From the NCBI GenBank assembly GCA_030697175.1, contig JAUYQR010000010.1, forward strand, positions 1 through 64,000: DNA of 64,000 nt, in the 5' to 3' direction. Under the pieces are notes generated by a model. That model was given only the letters and a program-made list of their open reading frames with translations, was not told the origin of the DNA and did not search any database. The translations under genes were made by a program, and so were the position numbers. The DNA is from Paracoccaceae bacterium. Lineage in GTDB: Bacteria; Pseudomonadota; Alphaproteobacteria; Rhodobacterales; Rhodobacteraceae. Below, in pieces: positions 45,157-54,148 of the stretch. Numbering within the stretch: position 1 is the stretch's first letter; every line of letters starts with the position of its first letter.

Positions 45157-45414
45157 GAAGCACTCCATCTATCCTCCAAAATCTTGCGTTCTCAATAATT
45201 GCCCCCGACCATACTGTGCAGGCGTTATGCGAACGCATCGGGACGGCTCGGTGGGGTTCGCTGGAGCGTCAATTTTCCTGTGCACGAACGTTATATGCGC
45301 GTAATTCTTTGTTGACCGGGCGAAGACAGTCCACACATCGTGGAAAGACAATCCGGGAATTGAAGGGAAGCGGCCATTCGCGATGATCCTGCGCATTCCG
45401 GGGCACGTCTGCGA

Positions 45415-47301
45415 TTGCTGGGTGCCTGCGACATCCAAGGGAGCGCTGGCGTGGCCTTGGCCCAACCCGGCCGGAAGGCCATCGCGCTTCTGGCCTATCT
45501 TTGCCTTGCGCCAGGCCAGCGGGCTCCGCGCGAAAAACTGGCTGACCTGCTCTGGCCCGATCGGCCATGCACGCAAGCCCGCAACAGCCTGCGTCAGACC
45601 ATATCGTTGATCCGCAAACTTACCTTCGGCCAAGATGATCTGCTTTTGTCGGACCGTGATCATGTCAGGCTGGCGCCAGGTGGCCTTTACTGCGACGTGG
45701 TGACACTGATCGAGCTTTGCGAAGGCCAGAAAAGCGACGCTGGCGACCAGATTTCTTCGCTTTACCAGGGCCCGTTCATGGATGGCTTCTTCTCCGGCAG
45801 CCCGATCTTCGATGATTGGGCCGCATCCACCAGGGGCCGGATCGAAGCCGTCGCCATCCCCTCGCTGCACGAAGCGGCCCGGACCGGTCCGCCGGAGAAA
45901 GCTCTGACGCTGCTGCGCAAGCTGCTGGACATCGACCCCACGCGCGAGGCGACCTACCAGCTTGGCATGGAACTCTATGCCGTTCGGCGGCAGCGGGATC
46001 AGGCGCTGCGGTTGTTTGAATCGATGAAGGCAATGCTGGCGCGGGAATATGGTGTTGGGCCCAGCCATGAAAGCGAACGCATCCGGCAACGCATTCTGGA
46101 TTCCCTTCCCTTCGAGCGGAGCGAAGGCACCGCGATAATTGGCGCCCGGGGCAGCAAGATGACGGTCCGCGTCCGTCCGTTCGAAAACCTGTCTGCGGCA
46201 ATCGGGCTTGATGGCTTTCTGAAGGGTCTGCTGGAAGCAACGGTGATCGAACTGTCGCGGATCAACGAAATCACCGTGTTGCAGGATGGCCAGCCGTCAG
46301 ACCCCGCGGATGTTGTTCTAAGCGGCAGCCTTCTGGCAGGCGGGTCGCAAATGCAGCTTATCACCCGGGTCACGGACGGCGCGACCGGCCGCCACCTTTC
46401 TGGCGAGCGGTTCCGCATCTCGCTGGACGATCAGGTGTCTGCGCTGGAGGGCATCGCCGAATGTGTCGCGCTTGCAACCCGGTTTGAATGCCTGCACCAC
46501 CGCTGGCAATTGCGTGACCTGACGCCCGTCGATGACTTTTCCGTCCGGCTTTTGGTGCTGAAAGCGCATTGTCGATACTACGAACTGACCGCCCCTTCGC
46601 TGCGAGATGCGATCCGCCTTGCCGAACAGGCACTGGAGACCGACCCGAAAAGCCTGCGCGCCCAGCGGGTTCTGTCGCTGGCGCTGACCGGCGCGATGGT
46701 GCAAGGCGTGATTGCGCGTGATCCGGTAACCGTCCGGCGGGCAATCGAACTTGCGCGCGGCGTGGCGCAGGCGGTTCCCGAAGACGTGTTCACGCGCTGC
46801 GTTCTGGCTTGGGCCCTTGGCAACGATGCACAGCACGAAGCAGCGGTCGAAGAATTGCGCTACGCAATCCAGCTCAACCCGCGGTATTCCACCCTGCATT
46901 CCGACCTCGCCGAACACTACGCTCTGATGGGCTACATCAGCGAAGCCTTGTCCGAGGTGGAGGAAGCCATCCGTTTGAGCGACGAAGACGTGGTGTCATA
47001 CTGGCGCTATCACACAGCCGCAGTGGCACAGTTCGCCGCCGGCAACTACACCGCCGCCTTGCACAACGCCCGCCGGGCGATGCGGGCCAAACCGGGGCTT
47101 CTGCGCGGTGCGGTCTATCTGGCGGCCTCGGCGGCCGCGCTTGGGCTGGATGATGAAGCAACCCGGGCGGTCGATCGGATCAAGCGCGAACATCCCGACC
47201 TGACGCTTCAGAACCTGACACCGGGCCTGGTTCCGCGCTTCGTGCACGATATCCACCATCAGCAGTTGATGACCCATTTACGGGCCGCCGGGCTGACCTG
47301 A
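45415..47301 (+). CDS. SARP/BTAD-type transcriptional regulator with TPR repeats
   Basis: The roughly 628-residue cytoplasmic regulator opens with a winged-helix DNA-binding domain (RKAIALLAYLCLAPGQRAPREKLADLLWPD, then NSLRQTISLIRKLTF). Next is a bacterial transcriptional activation (BTAD) region (SSLYQGPFMDGFFSG to about residue 215). A TolB/adenylate-cyclase-like segment (VRVRPFENLSAAIGLDGFL) follows, and TPR repeats fill the C-terminal 250 residues. The start is uncertain. No in-frame ATG or GTG exists near; TTG 45415 is used, but upstream codons (encoding ARLRL) fit the family start, so ATT 45376 or CTG 45409 may be used. Its targets are unknown. Confidence 0.82.
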   Translation: MLGACDIQGSAGVALAQPGRKAIALLAYLCLAPGQRAPREKLADLLWPDRPCTQARNSLRQTISLIRKLTFGQDDLLLSDRDHVRLAPGGLYCDVVTLIELCEGQKSDAGDQISSLYQGPFMDGFFSGSPIFDDWAASTRGRIEAVAIPSLHEAARTGPPEKALTLLRKLLDIDPTREATYQLGMELYAVRRQRDQALRLFESMKAMLAREYGVGPSHESERIRQRILDSLPFERSEGTAIIGARGSKMTVRVRPFENLSAAIGLDGFLKGLLEATVIELSRINEITVLQDGQPSDPADVVLSGSLLAGGSQMQLITRVTDGATGRHLSGERFRISLDDQVSALEGIAECVALATRFECLHHRWQLRDLTPVDDFSVRLLVLKAHCRYYELTAPSLRDAIRLAEQALETDPKSLRAQRVLSLALTGAMVQGVIARDPVTVRRAIELARGVAQAVPEDVFTRCVLAWALGNDAQHEAAVEELRYAIQLNPRYSTLHSDLAEHYALMGYISEALSEVEEAIRLSDEDVVSYWRYHTAAVAQFAAGNYTAALHNARRAMRAKPGLLRGAVYLAASAAALGLDDEATRAVDRIKREHPDLTLQNLTPGLVPRFVHDIHHQQLMTHLRAAGLT

Positions 47302-47321
47302 ACGCACCCGCCCCGCCGCGC

Positions 47322-48284
47322 CTAGCCCTTGCAGCGCGCTACAGCGCTTCCTTGCCGGCTCCATTCGGCATACCAGGTCTTGAACAACTTGAACTGCGCC
47401 TCGGCGTAGCCACGCTGGCTTGCACTCAGCTCATCGGTTTCGATGAAGTTCAGCGCATATTCCATTTCGCCCTGCAAGAACAGCATATGCTTGAAATACA
47501 ACACAAGATCCGGACCTTCATCAAAGGAGGAAAGCACCTGGAACGCGGCCTCAAGCTCCAGCGCTTTCTGACGTGCTTCCACGTCTCCCGCCGCAGCCGC
47601 CTGAGAAAGATTGCACAGGGTCAGCACTTCATGCGGCAACACGACGCCAATTCCGGTGATTGCACCCACCGCGCCGCAGTTGACATACCCATGCACGACG
47701 CCGGTATCCACGCCAACCATCAAGGTCACGTCATCATCAGCCGAGGTGATGAATTCGCCGGCATAGCGGGTGTCTGCCGGACCGCCGAATTCCTTGAACC
47801 CCACCAAGTTCGGATGCTCGGCGCGCAAGGCGTTGAAAAGCTCCGCCCGTGTGGCAAAACCGTAATAGGGGCTGTTGTAGATGATCGCCGGCAGATCCGG
47901 TGCCGCCGACAGGATCGCCTTGAAGTGGGCCCGCTGCGCCGCAGGCGAAGGGCCGCGCGACAACACGCGGGGAATGACCATCAGGCCATGTGCACCGACC
48001 TTTGCCGCATGCCGGGTAATCGCCACCGCCGACGCCGTATTGATTGCCCCGGTCCCGACGATCACCCTGACGCCCGCATTCACCAGACGCTCCACCCCTT
48101 CCATCCGCTGCGCATCGGTCAAGAGCGGCCAATCCCCCATCGACCCGCAGTAGACCACGGCGGACATCCCCGCAGCGATCAACTCCTTGCCCTTGCGGAC
48201 CAAGGCATCAAAATCGGGCGCGCGGTCCGGTGTGCAGGGGGTCATCAGTGCGGGAATGACACCAGAAAAGATCTCGGCCTTCAT
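47322..48284 (-). CDS. Dihydrodipicolinate synthase/N-acetylneuraminate lyase family aldolase
   Basis: The 320-residue TIM-barrel class I aldolase has Schiff-base Lys164 in LVGFKEFGG and Tyr136 in the YNSP motif (IIYNSPYYG). The glycine-rich N-terminal G-S-M-G-D (residues 47-51) replaces the usual GTTGE. The substrate is not readable; DapA relatives in catabolic clusters include hydroxyproline-derived deaminases and sugar-acid aldolases. The gene is downstream of the GntR gene on the same strand, with an operator-like palindrome in the 117-base gap. It converges with the SARP-like gene (20 bases apart). Confidence 0.85.
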   Translation of the reverse strand: MKAEIFSGVIPALMTPCTPDRAPDFDALVRKGKELIAAGMSAVVYCGSMGDWPLLTDAQRMEGVERLVNAGVRVIVGTGAINTASAVAITRHAAKVGAHGLMVIPRVLSRGPSPAAQRAHFKAILSAAPDLPAIIYNSPYYGFATRAELFNALRAEHPNLVGFKEFGGPADTRYAGEFITSADDDVTLMVGVDTGVVHGYVNCGAVGAITGIGVVLPHEVLTLCNLSQAAAAGDVEARQKALELEAAFQVLSSFDEGPDLVLYFKHMLFLQGEMEYALNFIETDELSASQRGYAEAQFKLFKTWYAEWSRQGSAVARCKG

Positions 48285-48361
48285 GAGGAGCTCCTGTGGA
48301 AACGTCCGATGATCGCAAAAGCGTATGACGGGGCCTTGCCCGGATTCGCTCTCACGCCATA

Positions 48362-48374
48362 ATACATGATGTAT
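48362..48374. promoter_or_regulatory. Candidate GntR operator 1, ATACATGATGTAT
   Basis: A perfect 13-base palindrome (ATACAT-G-ATGTAT) lies 78 bases upstream of the aldolase start, between it and gntR. It is followed by ATTTCTT, exactly as at the second site at 49341-49355. Both share ATAC-N5-GTAT. Confidence 0.65.
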
Positions 48375-48401
48375 ATTTCTTGTCGACAGGTTCCTTGCGG
48401 C

Positions 48402-49103
48402 CTAGAGCCTGATGTTCTGCCGTTGATCCCACGACAGCAGTTTCTGGATCTGGGTGACGATCTGATCGGCATGGGCCTTGGCCAGACGGTCCGCGGTTTC
48501 CACGTCGCGGGCGGTGATCGCCGCGATGATATCTTCGTGCTCTTCGATCACCGATGGCGGAGGGCGGTCGTTGAAGGACTGGTAATACAGGCGCAAAAGC
48601 CGCCGACCATCGTCCAGCAGCCGCTCGAACAGCGCCCGATAATAGGGGTTTCGCCCGGCTTCGGCGATGGCTGCATGGAAATCGCGGTTCGTCCCGATCA
48701 TCGCCAGCGCGTCGTGATTTGCGACAGCGGCGGCAAAGTCTCGCTGGTGGGCCTTGATCACCTCCAGATCACCGGCCTGCCAATTCTGCGCAGCCAGACG
48801 GGTGGTCACACGGTACATCAGCGTGATCGCATCAAAGAAGGTGTGCAGGTTCAGAAAATCTATGTTCGACACCATTGTTGACCGGTTCGGCAGCGTATCG
48901 ATCAGACCCTCTGTGGCCAGTCGCGCCAAGGCTTCACGAATGGGGGTGCGTGACAGCGAGAGCCGCTCTGCCAGCTGGACCTCGTCGATCGGGCTTCCGG
49001 GCGGAAGGGTCAGGTCCAGAATCTCGGTGCGCAGCAGGTCATAGGCCTTCTTGACCCCGGAGCCGCGCTTGCGTTCGGGTACGGCAGCGGCAGTGTCATC
49101 CAT
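48402..49103 (-). CDS. GntR/FCD-family transcriptional regulator
   Basis: The 233-residue protein has an N-terminal winged-helix GntR domain (VKKAYDLLRTEILDLTLPPGSPI; ERLSLSRTPIREALARLATEGLIDTLPNRS). The C-terminal all-helical FCD ligand domain shows the metal-site pattern D-x-x-x-H / H / H (RDFHAAIAEAGRNPYY; EEHEDIIAAITARDVE). The ATG at 49103 has GAGGGGA six bases upstream, while the earlier ATG at 49130 has no ribosome-binding site. It sits between the aldolase and the ABC operon, each preceded by a similar palindrome, so it probably controls both and itself. Confidence 0.9.
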   Translation of the reverse strand: MDDTAAAVPERKRGSGVKKAYDLLRTEILDLTLPPGSPIDEVQLAERLSLSRTPIREALARLATEGLIDTLPNRSTMVSNIDFLNLHTFFDAITLMYRVTTRLAAQNWQAGDLEVIKAHQRDFAAAVANHDALAMIGTNRDFHAAIAEAGRNPYYRALFERLLDDGRRLLRLYYQSFNDRPPPSVIEEHEDIIAAITARDVETADRLAKAHADQIVTQIQKLLSWDQRQNIRL

Positions 49104-49340
49104 CGAAAGTCCCCTCACGGTCGACTGCATGATTAGGGGGCTACCGCAGGCAGATCAACACCTCTCCACCGTTTCGCCAAAGAGGGGGCCTCCGAACCGG
49201 GCAGGCCTGAAATCGCGTTGTTCTTTCTGGCGCCCGTCAAAGGTTTTTCAGCCGTGCGGCACGATCCGATCACACCCCTTCCGGTCAGGCCGCAAGCCGT
49301 CCGAAACCAAGCCGTCCACGCTGCTTCGCCCAAGATTTAG

Positions 49341-49355
49341 TATACAAAAAGTATA
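49341..49355. promoter_or_regulatory. Candidate GntR operator 2, TATACAAAAAGTATA
   Basis: TATAC and GTATA form a perfect inverted repeat around AAAAA, followed by TTTCTTA. It shares ATAC-N5-GTAT and the flanking GTATATTTCTT with site 1 at 48362. It lies 105-119 bases upstream of the ABC substrate-binding gene. Confidence 0.65.
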
Positions 49356-49371
49356 TTTCTTAGATTCTATC

Positions 49372-49400
49372 TTGTGCCAAACGGGGTCGCAGAACATAGT
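49372..49400 (+). promoter_or_regulatory. Candidate sigma-70 promoter of the ABC operon
   Basis: TTGTGC (49372-49377) and CATAGT (49395-49400) are spaced by 17 bases, 60 bases upstream of the start codon. The -35 hexamer begins 17 bases after operator 2. The match to consensus is modest. Confidence 0.35.
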
Positions 49401-49459
49401 TTGCTCAGGATAACCGCCTGTCGAATCAATAAACAATGATAGCAACGGGAGAGTTACTG

Positions 49460-50266
49460 ATGAAAACATCCATCATTCTTGGCAGCTTGCTTGCCGCAAC
49501 ATGCCTTGGAACTGCGGCATCCGCGGACAAGCTTGACGACATCATGGCATCCGGAACGCTGCGCTGCGCGGTCGTGCTTGATTTTCCGCCGATGGGGTCG
49601 CGCGACGCAGACAACAACCCGATCGGCTTCGACGTTGATTATTGCAACGATCTTGCAAAGGCCTTGGGCGTAACAGCCGAGATCGTCGAAACGCCGTTCC
49701 CCGACCGTATCCCCGCGCTTGTCTCCGGTCGTGTCGATGTTGGTGTGGCCTCCACCTCTGACACGCTGGAGCGCGCCAAGACCGTCGGGTTCACCATTCC
49801 CTACTTCGCCTTCACCAACGTGGTTCTGACCCGCGAAGGCGCCGGAATCGAGAAGTTCGAAGACATGAACGGCAAGACCGTCGGTTCGGTCAGCGGCACC
49901 TTCGAAGGCATCGCGCTGGAAGAAAACGTCAAGGGCTGGGGTGCGGGTGAGTTCCGTCCCTATCAAAGCCAGGCCGACGTGTTCCTTGCGTTGTCGCAGG
50001 GCCAGATCGACGCCACTGTCGTCACGTCCACCGTGGCTTCTTCGATCGTTGAAAGCGGGCAATACGAAGGGCTGGTCATCAAGGGGGATGCACCCTACCC
50101 CGTGGACTATGTCGGCCTGATCGCGCTGCGTCAGGAATACGGGATGCTCAACTATCTGGACCTGTTCATCAACCAGCAGGTACGCTCGGGCCGCTATCAA
50201 GAGCTGTACGACAAGTGGGTTGGCGGTGCCGCCCCCAAACTGACAATCGACAACGTCTATCGTTGA
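49460..50266 (+). CDS. Polar amino-acid ABC transporter substrate-binding protein
   Basis: The 268-residue periplasmic protein has a signal peptide (MKTSIILGSLLAATCLGTAASA) and the family-3 solute-binding fold: LRCAVVLDFPPMGSRDADN, GFDVDYCNDLAKALGV, RIPALVSGRVDVGVAS, LTREGAGIEKFEDMNGKTVGSVSGT. The ligand is probably an amino acid or derivative. GGGAGAG precedes the ATG at 49460. It is the first gene of an operon with two permeases, an ATPase and the aconitase-X enzyme. Confidence 0.92.
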   Translation: MKTSIILGSLLAATCLGTAASADKLDDIMASGTLRCAVVLDFPPMGSRDADNNPIGFDVDYCNDLAKALGVTAEIVETPFPDRIPALVSGRVDVGVASTSDTLERAKTVGFTIPYFAFTNVVLTREGAGIEKFEDMNGKTVGSVSGTFEGIALEENVKGWGAGEFRPYQSQADVFLALSQGQIDATVVTSTVASSIVESGQYEGLVIKGDAPYPVDYVGLIALRQEYGMLNYLDLFINQQVRSGRYQELYDKWVGGAAPKLTIDNVYR

Positions 50267-50347
50267 CACCATCTGACGCCAAATCGGAAGGGACGGCGCA
50301 CCGCCCTCCCTTCCATCTTGGACCCTCCGCAACGAGGACGTGCCAGA

Positions 50348-51013
50348 ATGTTCAACTATACCTTTCAGTGGCGCCAAGCGCTTCAGAAGCTTCCGCTGCT
50401 CCTGGATGGCGCACTGGTGACCTTGCAGATCGCGCTGATGTCGATGGCCATGGGCATCGTCTTCGCCGTGATCCTTGCGGTCGCGCGAAACTCCCGGTCG
50501 ACGTTGGTCTCGGCGCCAGCCACCGCCTGGGTCGAGGTGTCGCGCAACACGCCCGCCTTGTTTCAGATCTACATGGCGCATTTCGGCCTTGGCTCGTTCG
50601 GCATCCATCTTAGCCCCTATATCGCCCTGCTGGCTGGCATCACCTTCAACAACGCCGGCTACCTGGCCGAAACCTTTCGCGGCGCCTTGCGCGCCATTCC
50701 CGGCACCCAGTTGCGCGCGGCCCGGTCGCTTGGCATGCCTTCGCTTCAGGCATTTCGGCTGGTGATCATGCCGCAGATGTTCCGCATCGCGTTTCTTCCC
50801 ACCACCAACCAGATGGTCTGGGCGATCCTGATGACATCGCTTGGCGTCACCGTGGGGATGAACAGCGATCTTGCCGGCGTGACGCAGGACATCAACGTCC
50901 GCAGCTTCCGAACCTTTGAAATCTTCGCAATTGCGGCGGTGATCTACTACCTGATCGCCAAGGCGGTGACCCTTGGCGCACGCCTTATGGCCGCGCGTCT
51001 GTTCCGGTATTGA
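50348..51013 (+). CDS. Amino-acid ABC transporter permease (first)
   Basis: The 221-residue inner-membrane protein is of the His/Glu/Gln/Arg type. Membrane segments begin LLDGALVTLQIALMSMAMGIVFAVILAVA. The characteristic RNTPALFQIYMAHFGLG and the EAA-loop-like AETFRGALRAIPGTQLRAARSLG region are clear. The ATG at 50348 is chosen from a longer open frame. It pairs with the next permease, which starts 11 bases after its stop. Confidence 0.92.
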   Translation: MFNYTFQWRQALQKLPLLLDGALVTLQIALMSMAMGIVFAVILAVARNSRSTLVSAPATAWVEVSRNTPALFQIYMAHFGLGSFGIHLSPYIALLAGITFNNAGYLAETFRGALRAIPGTQLRAARSLGMPSLQAFRLVIMPQMFRIAFLPTTNQMVWAILMTSLGVTVGMNSDLAGVTQDINVRSFRTFEIFAIAAVIYYLIAKAVTLGARLMAARLFRY

Positions 51014-51024
51014 GGGGGTGGCCG

Positions 51025-51678
51025 ATGTTTGACACCGCACTGACCCTGAGCGACCTGATGTTCCTCATCAAGGGCGCTGGCATGACGCTGGCCGTCACCT
51101 TCTTTGCGGTGACGGGCGGCACCCTGCTTGGGCTGCTATTCGGCGTACTCCGCGCGCAGATCAGCGTATGGGCCGCCCTGCCCCTGATCTTTGTGCTTGA
51201 TGTGTTCCGCTCGGTCCCCCTGCTTATCCAGTTGGTCCTCGCCAATGCCTTTCAGGCGATTGCCGGGCTGAACATGCCGCCCTTTGCCACCTCGTGCATT
51301 GTGCTGGCACTTTACACTTCGGCTTACTGCACCGAAATCGTGCGCGGCGCGATTGACGCGGTGCCAACGGTGACGCGCCGCGCCGCACGGTCGCTGGGGC
51401 TGAGCTGGGGTCAGGACATGCGCTACATCGTCTTTCCGATGGCCCTGCGCGTTGCCCTGCCAAGCTGGATCGGCCTGACCCTTGGCGTGATGAAAGACTC
51501 CGCGCTGGTCTTGTGGTTGGGTCTGATCGAATTGCTGCGATCGGGTCAGATCCTTGTCACGCGACTGCAAGAACCGATGTTCATCCTGATGGTCGTAGGC
51601 GCGATCTATTTTCTGATGAGCTTTCCCATCGCCCGTCTGGGGGGCCAGCTCGAAAAAAGGTGGCGCGAAAATGATTGA
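51025..51678 (+). CDS. Amino-acid ABC transporter permease (second)
   Basis: The 217-residue inner-membrane protein is of the same family as the preceding permease: GAGMTLAVTFFAVTGGTLLGLLFG, FRSVPLLIQLVLANAF and the EAA region TEIVRGAIDAVPTVTRRAARSLGLS. The ATG at 51025 is preferred to an in-frame TTG at 51010 overlapping the previous stop. Its 3' end overlaps the ATPase gene by 8 bases. Confidence 0.92.
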   Translation: MFDTALTLSDLMFLIKGAGMTLAVTFFAVTGGTLLGLLFGVLRAQISVWAALPLIFVLDVFRSVPLLIQLVLANAFQAIAGLNMPPFATSCIVLALYTSAYCTEIVRGAIDAVPTVTRRAARSLGLSWGQDMRYIVFPMALRVALPSWIGLTLGVMKDSALVLWLGLIELLRSGQILVTRLQEPMFILMVVGAIYFLMSFPIARLGGQLEKRWREND

Positions 51679-52393
51679 GATAAGGAACGTCTACAAGTCC
51701 TTTGGCCCGCTCGAAGTGTTGAAAGGCGTCAACCTGAGCGTGGAAAAGGGCGAGGTGGTTTCTGTGATCGGGGGGTCGGGATCTGGCAAATCGACCCTTC
51801 TGACCTGCATCAACGGGCTGGAGCCGATCAATTCCGGCACGATCCTTGTTGACGGGGTGGAAGTTCACGCCAAGACCACTGACCTGAACTTGCTGCGCCG
51901 CAAGATCGGCATCGTGTTCCAGCAGTTCAACGCCTTTCCGCATCTGACCGTTCTGGAAAACGTCACCCTCGCGCCGCGCAAGGTGCTGGGAATGAGCAAG
52001 GCCGCCGCCGAAGAAATCGCGGTCAAGCAGCTCACCCATGTGGGATTGGCCGACAAGCTGTCGGTCTATCCCGGACGCCTGTCAGGCGGTCAGCAGCAAC
52101 GCATGGCCATTGCCCGCGCGCTGGCCATGTCGCCGGCCTATGTGCTGTTTGACGAGGTTACCTCCGCCCTCGACCCGCAGTTGGTGGGCGAGGTGCTCGA
52201 CACTCTGAAATTGTTGGCAAACGAAGGCATGACGATGATCTGTGTCACGCATGAAATGAGCTTTGCCCGCGATGTGTCTGACCGGGTGGCGTTCTTCCAC
52301 AAGGGTGTGCTGGCGGAAATCGCTCCGCCGGATCAATTCTTCAGCGCGCCACAGCACCCTGAAACCCGCGAATTCCTGTCCAACATCCGCTAG
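51671..52393 (+). CDS. Amino-acid ABC transporter ATP-binding protein
   Basis: The 240-residue GlnQ/HisP-type ATPase has Walker A (GGSGSGKST), a Q-loop ([17 protein letters not shown]), the signature [15 protein letters not shown], Walker B ([15 protein letters not shown]) and the His switch ([16 protein letters not shown]). It energises the two preceding permeases. Its start overlaps the second permease. The aconitase-X gene follows after 13 bases. Confidence 0.96.
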   Translation: MIEIRNVYKSFGPLEVLKGVNLSVEKGEVVSVIGGSGSGKSTLLTCINGLEPINSGTILVDGVEVHAKTTDLNLLRRKIGIVFQQFNAFPHLTVLENVTLAPRKVLGMSKAAAEEIAVKQLTHVGLADKLSVYPGRLSGGQQQRMAIARALAMSPAYVLFDEVTSALDPQLVGEVLDTLKLLANEGMTMICVTHEMSFARDVSDRVAFFHKGVLAEIAPPDQFFSAPQHPETREFLSNIR

Positions 52394-52406
52394 CAGAGGC
52401 CGCAAG

Positions 52407-54086
52407 ATGACCAACCAGGCGATTATCCCTGGGGCCGCGTCCGGCCCGGTTCTGGCCTGCGCTGAAGGTCTGAGTTTCTGGGGCGGGGTTGATCCCTTGA
52501 CCGGTATCGTGATCGACGCACACCATCCGCTTTGCGGACAGTCGATTGCGGGAAAAGTCCTTGTTATGCCGACGACACGCGGGTCTTGCAGCGGCAGCGG
52601 TGTCATGCTCGACCTTGCGCTGAATGGCATCGCGCCCGCGGCGTTCATTTTCCGCGAGGCCGAGGATGTCGTCACCCTTGGCGCGATGATCGCGGGCCGG
52701 ATGTTCGACCGCCCCGTCCCGGTGATCCGGCTGTCACCCGATGAATTCGCGATTGCCGCAGCAGCCCGTATTGCCGAACTGACCGACACCGCCCTGATCG
52801 TCGACGAAACGGCCTTGCCACTGAACCCGCTGCCTGTGGCAACGCTTGACCTTACCCTCACCGACCGCGCGATGCTTGCAGGGACCGATGGCCCCGCCCG
52901 GCGCATCGCCATGCAGGTGATCTGCGCCATGGCCGCACTTCAAGGGGCCACCGCCCTTGTCGATGTTACCCAAGGTCATATCGACGGCTGTATTCTGGCC
53001 AATACCGCCAATTTGCGCTTTGCCGAAACGATGGCGGAAATGGGCGGGCGCGTGATGGTCCCGACGACGATGAACGCAATTTCGGTCGACCACGGAAACT
53101 GGCGGACGCAAGGTGTTCCGCCGAACTTCGGCCTTCGCGCCGCACGACTGGCGGACGCGTATGTCAAGATGGGCGCCCGCCCCACCTTTACCTGCGCGCC
53201 CTATCTTCTGGAAACCGCCCCCGAAGCAGGCGAAAACATCGGCTGGTCGGAATCCAACGCGGTCATCTTCGCCAATACAGTGCTTGCGGCCCGCACCGTG
53301 AAACACCCCGACTACCTTGATCTCTTCATCGCGATGACCGGCCGCGCGCCGCTGTCAGGCGTCTACCTGCCCGCCAACCGCGCCCCGCGCCTGCGCATTC
53401 AAATCGACCCGCCGCCCGGCCATGACGACGCGCTCTGGCCGATGATAGGCTACGTCGCCGGACAGCTGGCGCCCAACAGCATCCCCCTCCTGACCGGGCT
53501 TGAGACGACCGCGCCATCGCGTGACGACCTGAAGGCGATGTGCGCGGCCTTTGGCACCACCTCTGCCGCGCCGATGCTGCATGTCGCAGGTCACACGCCG
53601 GAAGCCGGCGATTTTCCCGAACCGTCCGACAGCGTGACCGTGTCCCGCGCAGATCTTGCCCGCGTCTGGGCCGAACTGAACCGAGGCCCCCGGAAGATTG
53701 ATCTTGTGGCCTTCGGAAGCCCGCATTTTTCCCTGTCCGAATGCCGTGCGCTGGCCGAACTGGCGCATGGGCACCGGGCCGAAAGGACCGCAGTCATCGT
53801 CACGGTTGGCCAGAATGTGCTGAGCCAGGCCCGCGCCGACGGCACGCTGGCGCGGCTTGAGGCGTTCGGGGCGCAGGTGTTTCCTGATATCTGCTGGTGT
53901 TCGATCACCGAACCGCTGCTGCCCCCGCAGGCCCGTAGCCTGATGACCAATTCGGGAAAATACGCGCATTACGCGCCAGGTCTGTCGGGCCGCGACGTTC
54001 GCTTTGGGTCGCTGGCAGACTGCGCGGAAACGGCGCGCACCGGGTCAGCTCCTGCAGCCCCTCCGATCTGGCTGCAGGTGGCATGA
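52407..54086 (+). CDS. Aconitase X (DUF126-DUF521 fused), possible hydroxyproline dehydratase
   Basis: The 559-residue protein joins the small swivelling domain (residues 1 to about 130: [44 protein letters not shown]) with the large aconitase-X domain (from about 150: [87 protein letters not shown]). Known bacterial aconitase-X enzymes include cis-3-hydroxy-L-proline dehydratase; that function is likely but not proven here. It is the last gene of the amino-acid ABC operon and shares the GntR-controlled region with a DapA-family aldolase. The order of domains (small first) is one of the known fused forms. Confidence 0.85.
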   Translation: MTNQAIIPGAASGPVLACAEGLSFWGGVDPLTGIVIDAHHPLCGQSIAGKVLVMPTTRGSCSGSGVMLDLALNGIAPAAFIFREAEDVVTLGAMIAGRMFDRPVPVIRLSPDEFAIAAAARIAELTDTALIVDETALPLNPLPVATLDLTLTDRAMLAGTDGPARRIAMQVICAMAALQGATALVDVTQGHIDGCILANTANLRFAETMAEMGGRVMVPTTMNAISVDHGNWRTQGVPPNFGLRAARLADAYVKMGARPTFTCAPYLLETAPEAGENIGWSESNAVIFANTVLAARTVKHPDYLDLFIAMTGRAPLSGVYLPANRAPRLRIQIDPPPGHDDALWPMIGYVAGQLAPNSIPLLTGLETTAPSRDDLKAMCAAFGTTSAAPMLHVAGHTPEAGDFPEPSDSVTVSRADLARVWAELNRGPRKIDLVAFGSPHFSLSECRALAELAHGHRAERTAVIVTVGQNVLSQARADGTLARLEAFGAQVFPDICWCSITEPLLPPQARSLMTNSGKYAHYAPGLSGRDVRFGSLADCAETARTGSAPAAPPIWLQVA

Positions 54087-54100
54087 CAGTCGCCACAAGG

Positions 54101-54121
54101 TCGCTGCCCGTGACAGCGACA
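54101..54121. terminator. Hairpin between convergent genes, possible terminator
   Basis: GTCGCTG and CAGCGAC form a perfect 7-bp stem with a 7-base loop, between the aconitase-X gene (plus) and the TetR gene (minus). There is no T-tract on either side, so it may not act as an intrinsic terminator. Confidence 0.35.
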
Positions 54122-54148
54122 TCGCCAACACGCGGCGCGCACAGCTCG

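Larger units (their letters stand above)
49104..49459. other. Divergent intergenic region between gntR and the amino-acid ABC operon
   Basis: The 356-base gap contains no supported gene. It holds candidate operator 2 (49341-49355), a candidate plus-strand promoter (49372-49400) and the ribosome-binding site GGGAGAG before the transporter gene. Its right half is clearly A/T-richer than the surroundings. The left 200 bases (49131-49330) show nothing recognisable. Confidence 0.7.
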
